Source of the DNA: DAONLM01 sp035406685
GTDB taxonomy: Bacteria > Spirochaetota > GWE2-31-10 > MWDO01
Assembly: GCA_035406685.1 (NCBI GenBank)
Contig: DAONLM010000087.1
Span: 1-11,939, forward strand
DNA: 11,939 nucleotides
Direction of reading: 5' to 3'
Shown: positions 7,034-11,939 of the stretch, in pieces
How the letters are laid out: the number at the start of each line of letters is the position of its first letter
Position numbering within the stretch: position 1 is the stretch's first letter
Notes under the pieces: generated by a model
Databases searched by the model: none
Told to the model about the DNA's origin: nothing
What the model saw: the letters and a program-made list of their open reading frames with translations, nothing else
Translations under genes and position numbers: made by a program

Positions 7034-9154
7034 CTAAAATTCACTATTTAACTTCATCATTAACCCTGGATTTTTATGGACAAAACTTATTATATCATCT
7101 TTTTTCATTGCAAAAAGTTTAATTGGGGTAATATTTTTAAATGAATATTCTGCTGGCTTTTTATTAAATATTTTTTGCATTGAACCGATAAAATCACCTC
7201 TTTTTAAGGTTTTTACATAATAACTATTTTTTGTTACTTCAACCTCCCCTTCCTGAATTATATAAATATATTCAAAAGGTATGTTTTCCTTTTGAATCAA
7301 AGAAGGTTTTTCAATTGTCATTGGTATAAAAATAGATTCAAGCCAAGTCTTTTGATAGGATGAACATTGTTTAAAAAATGGACTCGTTGAAAGTAAATTC
7401 CATGTTTCACTGCTCCTTATTTTTATGAGTCTGTTAAGGGTCTTTTCAAATTCTGTACCTGATATAAAATTTAAAAATTTATCTTTTTTTATGCTAAATA
7501 AAGATACATCCGTCTCTGCTATAATATCAGCAGCCCTCTCTTTATCCATTATCAAAGATACCTCTCCAAAATATTCATATGTCCCATAAATTTTTTTTGA
7601 TTCAAGGTTTTCATCTATAACCGAGACATTTCCACTATAAATAATATAAAATTTATCCCCTTTTGTCCCTTTCTTTACAATAAGATCCCCTTTTTTAAAT
7701 TTTTCTTCCTCTACTATTGTGATAAATTCCTGAACTTTATTAAGAGAAATATCATGAAAAAAATCAAGATGTTTTAATATATTAAGAATTTGATAACTTC
7801 TTTCATAAACTGGTGGATTTGTCTTAAAAACAAGAGTATTTTCTATACCAAACTTTGCCAAAGAAAGAGAGGTATTTTTAGGAAAATCCTTTTTAGCAAT
7901 ATGATATACGACAATTCTCTTTTTTATCTCTTCTGGTAAAGAATCAAGATATGATACTGGCGTATGTAAAGGTGGAATTCCAGCCTCATGATATATTACA
8001 TTTGAATCCCATGGGAAATTACAAAATTGTTCATATCTCTCTTTACTGATTATACCTTCTTCTAATAGTTTTTTATGAAGAGAAGGATCATTATTGTGGT
8101 CAGAAGAGTAAACAAATTTCTGATTCTGAAATTCCATTTTAAATCCAATAGTAGGAATTGAATGTAATGTATAAAAAAAATCAAATCTTGCACCATGGAT
8201 AAATATCGGTTTACCAATTTCAATCTTATAAAAGTTAAATAATTTTAATAAATCCTTTTCTTTTATATCTGATAAACTTGAATATTTTCTTAAAAAACTC
8301 GTCATCACTGTCTTTGTAGAATATATTGTAATCTTCCCCTCTTCCAGTATTTTTTGAAATGTGCCAGCATCATGATCAGCATGGCAATGAGTTAATATGA
8401 TACTATCAATTAATTTAGGATTTACATTTGAATCTCTAAGCCATTCTGTTGAGTCAACCGGCGGATCTATCATTATTCCATTATGATTAAGCCATATTAT
8501 ATAGCCAGAGCTATTTTCTGTTGGATCAAAACCATGACTTGCTCCTAAACAGGTGATACTAAAAAGAGGCGGTATATAAGGTTCTTTTAGTCTCTCACCA
8601 ATTAAATAGTTTGGTTTATAGACAAAGTCAGAGGGGATATCTCCTAAATAGTTATTGTTATAATATAATTTAAAAATCCAATTTTCTATTTGAATTTTTA
8701 TATTATCAAATTCTATCATATTATTTTTAAATATCTTAAAATCCACCAAATCCAATAGTTTTAATGAGTTTCTAAAATATTTAATTTCATTTTTTACGGT
8801 TGGTATAACATTCTCTTCTCGATTATAAATGTCTTCTTCAATATTAAGTTTTTTTGGTCCAAAAATTGATTCCTGCAATAATCTTTTTATTCTTACAGAT
8901 TGTTCTTGTTGACATACAATAATAGTTTTTCTTTTTTTTATGAAAAAATTAAAATATATAGGGAATTCTATTTCTGCAAGACTTATACCTTTATTCCAAT
9001 CAAACATTCTTTGCATTATGACAAATATCTGAGGAACACCTTTTGGTAAAAGCATTGTATCTTTTATCGTCTCTGGCGGAACTCCAAATTGGATATAGCA
9101 ATCTGGTAGATCAACAAGATATCCCCCCCTTTTTAATTCAATATAATTTCCCAT
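7034..9154 (-). CDS. Metallo-beta-lactamase-fold cAMP/cGMP phosphodiesterase with two C-terminal cyclic-nucleotide-binding domains
   Basis: The 706-residue protein begins with a region of about 190 residues characteristic of this family but of unknown role. A metallo-beta-lactamase domain follows (about 195-420) with THCHADHD (H256, H258, D260, H261), H331 and SSDH (D352), expected to hold two metals and hydrolyse a cyclic phosphodiester. CNB domain 1 (about 470-580) has an intact phosphate-binding cassette: FGE at 529-531 and RAA at 540-542. CNB domain 2 (about 590-706) keeps the fold but has FIG where FGE is expected and no RA pair, so it probably does not bind cAMP. The layout matches the cyclic-nucleotide-activated phosphodiesterases known in Bdellovibrio (Bd1971, from memory) and common in spirochaetes. 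No signal peptide or membrane segment is seen, so it is cytoplasmic. It starts 2 bp after the LUD gene and precedes atpE. Confidence 0.85.
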   Translation of the reverse strand: MGNYIELKRGGYLVDLPDCYIQFGVPPETIKDTMLLPKGVPQIFVIMQRMFDWNKGISLAEIEFPIYFNFFIKKRKTIIVCQQEQSVRIKRLLQESIFGPKKLNIEEDIYNREENVIPTVKNEIKYFRNSLKLLDLVDFKIFKNNMIEFDNIKIQIENWIFKLYYNNNYLGDIPSDFVYKPNYLIGERLKEPYIPPLFSITCLGASHGFDPTENSSGYIIWLNHNGIMIDPPVDSTEWLRDSNVNPKLIDSIILTHCHADHDAGTFQKILEEGKITIYSTKTVMTSFLRKYSSLSDIKEKDLLKLFNFYKIEIGKPIFIHGARFDFFYTLHSIPTIGFKMEFQNQKFVYSSDHNNDPSLHKKLLEEGIISKERYEQFCNFPWDSNVIYHEAGIPPLHTPVSYLDSLPEEIKKRIVVYHIAKKDFPKNTSLSLAKFGIENTLVFKTNPPVYERSYQILNILKHLDFFHDISLNKVQEFITIVEEEKFKKGDLIVKKGTKGDKFYIIYSGNVSVIDENLESKKIYGTYEYFGEVSLIMDKERAADIIAETDVSLFSIKKDKFLNFISGTEFEKTLNRLIKIRSSETWNLLSTSPFFKQCSSYQKTWLESIFIPMTIEKPSLIQKENIPFEYIYIIQEGEVEVTKNSYYVKTLKRGDFIGSMQKIFNKKPAEYSFKNITPIKLFAMKKDDIISFVHKNPGLMMKLNSEF

Positions 9155-9156
9155 AT

Positions 9157-9798
9157 TCAGAATCCTAACTCTTCATTTATTAAAAATACAATGATGCTCT
9201 TTGGCGGTTGTGATTTACTTATTATGGTAGTTACAGAACAGAGGCTCTCTTCATTTTTACAATTACAGCACTTACCAGCTTCAACACAGGGATTTTTTGT
9301 ATTAAACCTTATATTATTTAAAACTGCTGCCTTATTTTTTGCTCTATCAATTGCACTTTCAAGATCTTTTGTTATCTTGTTGACCCCAGCAATAACTATT
9401 CTTTTTTTAGGGCCAAAAGTAAGACCGGCATTTCTATTACCCCATTTATCTATTAAAACAAGATCTCCAGATTGAGAAATAGCATTAGCGGAAGATAAAA
9501 AAACATCAGAGGAGAGAGATTTTATTTGCAATTCTCTCCTCTGTTCAAAATTAAGAGACGAATCTCTTCTATCAAGAAGATTTGGATAATCATTTTTATT
9601 AAAATGTTCAAAAAAGCCTATCTCTTCAAGAGTTCTTGATCCTCCATAGCCAATTATAGATTTTTTCCTTATTATTTCTTTTAATTTTTCTATTACCTCT
9701 TCTTTATGATTAAAGACATAAACATCAAAAAAATTCTTTTTTAGATTCTCTACTGTTTTTTTTAAGAGAATCTGATTATAGGCTTCTTTTTCTTTCAT
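9157..9798 (-). CDS. LUD-domain protein (LutC/YkgG-like)
   Basis: This is a 213-residue protein of the LUD (lactate utilisation, former DUF162) family. Landmarks are the IIGYGGSRTLEEIG loop (49-61), the ANAISQSGDLVLIDKWGNRNAGLTFGP core (104-130), and a C-terminal cysteine cluster with C171, C177, C178, C180 and C187 (C-x5-C-C-x-C-x6-C). This cysteine-containing subfamily is widespread in anaerobes and often occurs alone. The cysteines may bind a metal or an iron-sulfur cluster. LutC proper belongs to an L-lactate oxidation complex with LutA and LutB, but neither is present, so a lactate role should not be assumed. The gene starts 5 bp after the HD gene and ends 2 bp before the phosphodiesterase gene. 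The ribosome site is weak (AAGAAAT), consistent with translational coupling. Confidence 0.85.
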   Translation of the reverse strand: MKEKEAYNQILLKKTVENLKKNFFDVYVFNHKEEVIEKLKEIIRKKSIIGYGGSRTLEEIGFFEHFNKNDYPNLLDRRDSSLNFEQRRELQIKSLSSDVFLSSANAISQSGDLVLIDKWGNRNAGLTFGPKKRIVIAGVNKITKDLESAIDRAKNKAAVLNNIRFNTKNPCVEAGKCCNCKNEESLCSVTTIISKSQPPKSIIVFLINEELGF

Positions 9799-9803
9799 AT
9801 TTC

Positions 9804-10352
9804 TTATAGATGCTCTTCGGCTTCCAGCTCAAATATTAATTCGTCCATAAATTTAATCTTTTTTTCAGCAAGTTCTCTTGCTCTTGGAAATATCAACTCT
9901 TTTGCTTTATTCCTATAATCTTTAATTAAATCAAGCACATCTCTAAGAGTTTTATAATGATACCAGAAAAAAGCTCCAATTGAAAGCCTTACAACCCCTA
10001 TTGCCCCAAGACTATCAAGAAGATTGGCATCGTGTAACAACTTTGCCTCAATTGTTTCAGGATTTTCACCTGGCCAGTGAGTTAAAATAGCCTCTTTTAC
10101 AGCACTAATCTTGTTTGCTGGAAAACCAACTTCATGTAAAATCTGCTCTGCTTTTTCTGCTGAAAGTTTGTAGCTATTCTCTCCTATAACAATATCATGT
10201 AAATAACATGCTGCATAAAGAATATCATCGTCATAATTATCCACATCTAATTCTCTTGCTAAATGATAAATCCTTGTGCAATGATTAAAGCCAGAAGCAA
10301 GTCTTCCAGCCATAAGATCTTTAACATATTGATAAATCATATTTCTTGGCAT
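9804..10352 (-). CDS. HD-domain metal-dependent phosphohydrolase
   Basis: The 182-residue protein shows the HD superfamily ligands in order: H24 (FNHCTRIY), H52-D53 (YLHDIV), H92 (ILTHWPG) and D108/D113 (KLLHDANLLDSLG). This pattern fits the small single-domain HD hydrolases that cleave phosphate esters of nucleotides or similar metabolites; the substrate is not known. There is no regulatory domain, membrane segment or signal peptide. The ATG has an AAAGGA ribosome site seven bases upstream and is the first gene after the promoter at 10389-10417, so it leads the six-gene run. Lead position with a cyclic-nucleotide phosphodiesterase two genes on suggests a nucleotide-signalling or housekeeping role, but this is inference. 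Confidence 0.8.
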   Translation of the reverse strand: MPRNMIYQYVKDLMAGRLASGFNHCTRIYHLARELDVDNYDDDILYAACYLHDIVIGENSYKLSAEKAEQILHEVGFPANKISAVKEAILTHWPGENPETIEAKLLHDANLLDSLGAIGVVRLSIGAFFWYHYKTLRDVLDLIKDYRNKAKELIFPRARELAEKKIKFMDELIFELEAEEHL

Positions 10353-10388
10353 ATATAAATCCTTTTTTTAATTTAATTTTTTATAGTA

Positions 10389-10417
10389 ATTATATAATAA
10401 GATTTCTATAAAATCAA
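10389..10417 (-). promoter_or_regulatory. Sigma70-type promoter of the HD-LUD-PDE-atpE-atpA-DUF402 run
   Basis: On the minus strand TTGATT (-35, 10412-10417) and a perfect TATAAT (-10, 10389-10394) are separated by exactly 17 bp. Expected transcription start is near 10382, giving a leader of about 30 bases with the HD ribosome site. It is the best promoter match in the window and lies between the trpB2 stop and the HD gene. Confidence 0.75.
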
Positions 10418-10424
10418 TACTAAT

Positions 10425-11804
10425 TTACTTTTTTAGTGGAAAATCTATTTTTGGCAAATCTTTTAAAGCCTCTTTTATCTTCTCTTCTGGATATTCATAA
10501 TCTTCAAGACTCTTATTAAAATATTGCTCATAGGCAGCCATATCAAAATGCCCATGTCCAGAAAGACTAAATAGTATTGTCTTTTGTTCACCACTCTCTC
10601 TACATTTAATCGCCTCATTGATGGCACAAGCAACAGCATGAGCAGACTCCGGAGCACAGATAATACTCTCAGTTTTTGCAAATAGCACTGCTTTTTCAAA
10701 ACATTCATTTTGATGTAAGGCAACAGCATCCATCATTTTGTTATGGTATAAGTAACTTAACAATGGAGAATCCCCATGATATCTCAACCCACCGGCATGA
10801 ACTGGTGGTGGTACAAATGAATGCCCAAGCGTATACATCAATGCTGGTGGAATTAATTTACCCGTATCACCATAGTCCCATGCATATACACCTTTTGTAA
10901 AAGTTGGACATGCGGCTGGCTCTACGGCTATAAATTTTGTCTTTTTACCTTTTTCTAAATTATCTTTTAAGAATGGAATCATTATTCCGCCAAAATTACT
11001 ACCTCCACCACAACAACCAATAACAATATCTGGATACTCACCAATTTCATTCATTACAATCTTTGCCTCTTCACCAATTATAGTCTGATGAAGAAGAACA
11101 TGGTTTAAAACAGAACCAAGAGTATAATGGGTATCTTTATTTTCAATGGCAACCTCTACTGCCTCACTTATAGCAATCCCAAGTGATCCTTTATAATTGT
11201 TTTGATCTTCAAGCAATTTTCTACCAATTTTAGTTTCATTAGAAGGACTTGGAATAACTTTTGCACCATAAGTCTGCATCATTACTTTTCTATATGGTTT
11301 TTGCTCATAACTTGCTCTTACCATAAAAACAAGACATTCAAGCCCAAAATGATTACATGCAAAACTCAATGCAGAACCCCATTGTCCTGCACCTGTTTCT
11401 GTAGATAATCTTTTTATTCCTTCTTTTTTATTGTAATATGCCTGTGGCACTGCTGTATTTGGTTTATGACTACCTGAAGGACTTACTCCTTCCCATTTAT
11501 AAAAAATTTTTGCTGGTGTTTTTAAAGCTTTTTCTAAAAATGTTGCTCTTATTAGAGGTGTGGGCCTATATATAGAATAGATTTCCAATACCTCTTCTGG
11601 GATAGGGATAAATTCATCTTTGGTATTTATCTCCTGATCTATTAATTCTTTTGCAAAAAGTTGATAAAACATCTCTACTGGTACTGGCTGGTTTGTTTCT
11701 GGATTTATTAATGGGGTTAGTGCCTGTGGTATCTTATAAAGAATATTAATCCACTTATTAGGCATCTTATTAAGAGGAAGTGTATAAATTCTATTATTTG
11801 GCAT
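10425..11804 (-). CDS. trpB2: Tryptophan synthase beta chain, TrpB2 type
   Basis: This is a 459-residue PLP-dependent enzyme that condenses indole with serine (or, in some TrpB2 proteins, phosphoserine) to give tryptophan. The PLP lysine is K114 in GSHKPNTA; ETGAGQWG (136-143) carries the catalytic glutamate E136 (ETGAGQ is diagnostic for TrpB); CCGGGSNFGG (264-273) is the PLP phosphate loop; SLSGHGHFD (413-421) is near the C-terminus. The N-terminal extension (about residues 1-75), the RPTPLIRA segment and the 450-460 length mark the TrpB2 branch rather than TrpB1 (about 400 residues). TrpB2 proteins usually lack the contacts for tight TrpA pairing, and no trpA or other trp gene is seen here, so it may salvage free indole. 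The ATG has an AAGGAG ribosome site six bases upstream. Confidence 0.93.
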   Translation of the reverse strand: MPNNRIYTLPLNKMPNKWINILYKIPQALTPLINPETNQPVPVEMFYQLFAKELIDQEINTKDEFIPIPEEVLEIYSIYRPTPLIRATFLEKALKTPAKIFYKWEGVSPSGSHKPNTAVPQAYYNKKEGIKRLSTETGAGQWGSALSFACNHFGLECLVFMVRASYEQKPYRKVMMQTYGAKVIPSPSNETKIGRKLLEDQNNYKGSLGIAISEAVEVAIENKDTHYTLGSVLNHVLLHQTIIGEEAKIVMNEIGEYPDIVIGCCGGGSNFGGIMIPFLKDNLEKGKKTKFIAVEPAACPTFTKGVYAWDYGDTGKLIPPALMYTLGHSFVPPPVHAGGLRYHGDSPLLSYLYHNKMMDAVALHQNECFEKAVLFAKTESIICAPESAHAVACAINEAIKCRESGEQKTILFSLSGHGHFDMAAYEQYFNKSLEDYEYPEEKIKEALKDLPKIDFPLKK

Positions 11805-11810
11805 AAAAAA

Positions 11811-11816
11811 CTCCTT
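11811..11816 (-). promoter_or_regulatory. trpB2 ribosome binding site
   Basis: Minus-strand AAGGAG lies six bases before the trpB2 ATG at 11804 and confirms that start over internal methionines such as codon 14. Confidence 0.75.
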
Positions 11817-11840
11817 AAAACTAAAAATAATAATTAATAT

Positions 11841-11868
11841 GCTATATCATACTAATTAAAAAAGTCAA
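11841..11868 (-). promoter_or_regulatory. Promoter of trpB2
   Basis: On the minus strand TTGACT (-35, 11863-11868) is followed after 16 bp by TATAGC (-10, 11841-11846) preceded by TGA, an extended -10 (TGnTATA). The predicted start leaves a leader of about 30 bases. No attenuator-like Trp-codon leader or T-box stem is visible in it. Confidence 0.6.
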
Positions 11869-11939
11869 GAATAAAAATTAAGAAATCAGAAATTTCTCAT
11901 ATAAAAAGAAAAATCCCCTTGGTCGAAAAATGTTTGTTG

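Noticed and set aside
9191..9475. Plus-strand 94-codon frame opposite the LUD gene
   Set aside because: It is antisense to conserved LUD motifs including the cysteine cluster; hydrophobicity comes from the complementary codons.
10353..10424. Possible terminator between trpB2 and the HD gene
   Set aside because: Only A/T stems are present; the stretch is better explained by the promoter at 10389-10417, so read-through from trpB2 cannot be excluded.
10475..11408. Extra frames on either strand inside trpB2
   Set aside because: They are shadows of a clearly functional, motif-complete gene.
11881..11897. Inverted repeat AGAAAT / ATTTCT followed by T-rich sequence on the minus strand, a possible terminator of a gene beyond the right edge
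   Set aside because: The 6-bp stem has only one G-C pair and the T-run is interrupted; too weak to call without the upstream gene.

Overview
The window is a strongly A+T-rich stretch (roughly 30% G+C by eye, heavy use of AAA, ATA, TTA and AAT codons) of bacterial chromosome. It carries nine complete protein genes plus the edge of a probable transposase gene. Several contents together point, with modest confidence, to a low-GC spirochaete or another deep-branching anaerobe. These are a V/A-type ATPase (subunits E and A), a metallo-beta-lactamase-fold cyclic-nucleotide phosphodiesterase with cyclic-nucleotide-binding domains, a divergent polysaccharide deacetylase, a TrpB2-type tryptophan synthase beta chain and a LUD-domain protein. 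No rRNA, tRNA, CRISPR array or riboswitch was recognised.

Left edge (1-389): a minus-strand reading frame starts at 71 behind a strong Shine-Dalgarno and runs off the window. Its first residues look like the N-terminus of a REP-associated / IS200-like Y1 transposase. Upstream of it lie three copies of GGGACAGAC (one inverted), two short perfect palindromes and a 22-bp-periodic T/A repeat. I read this as one end of a mobile element.

Plus-strand block (390-4092): a membrane-anchored divergent polysaccharide deacetylase, then a cytoplasmic GH13 neopullulanase/cyclomaltodextrinase-like enzyme, and 11 bp later a hotdog-fold acyl-CoA thioesterase. The last two are very likely co-transcribed.

Minus-strand block (4087-10352): a six-gene run with gaps of 2-27 bp, reading HD hydrolase, LUD protein, cyclic-nucleotide phosphodiesterase, atpE, atpA, DUF402 protein. 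A near-consensus promoter (TTGATT, 17 bp, TATAAT) sits just upstream of the HD gene at 10389-10417. The notable points are that a cAMP/cGMP-sensing enzyme is in the same transcript as the V-ATPase, and that the ATPase portion stops after E and A: B, D, I and K are not here. The last gene meets the plus-strand thioesterase gene tail to tail, sharing a single TTATAA hexamer that ends both frames.

Right edge (10425-11939): a stand-alone TrpB2 gene with its own promoter (TTGACT, 16 bp, extended TGA-TATAGC) and a good ribosome site. No trpA is nearby. Protein identifications rest on motifs read by eye; no database search was made.
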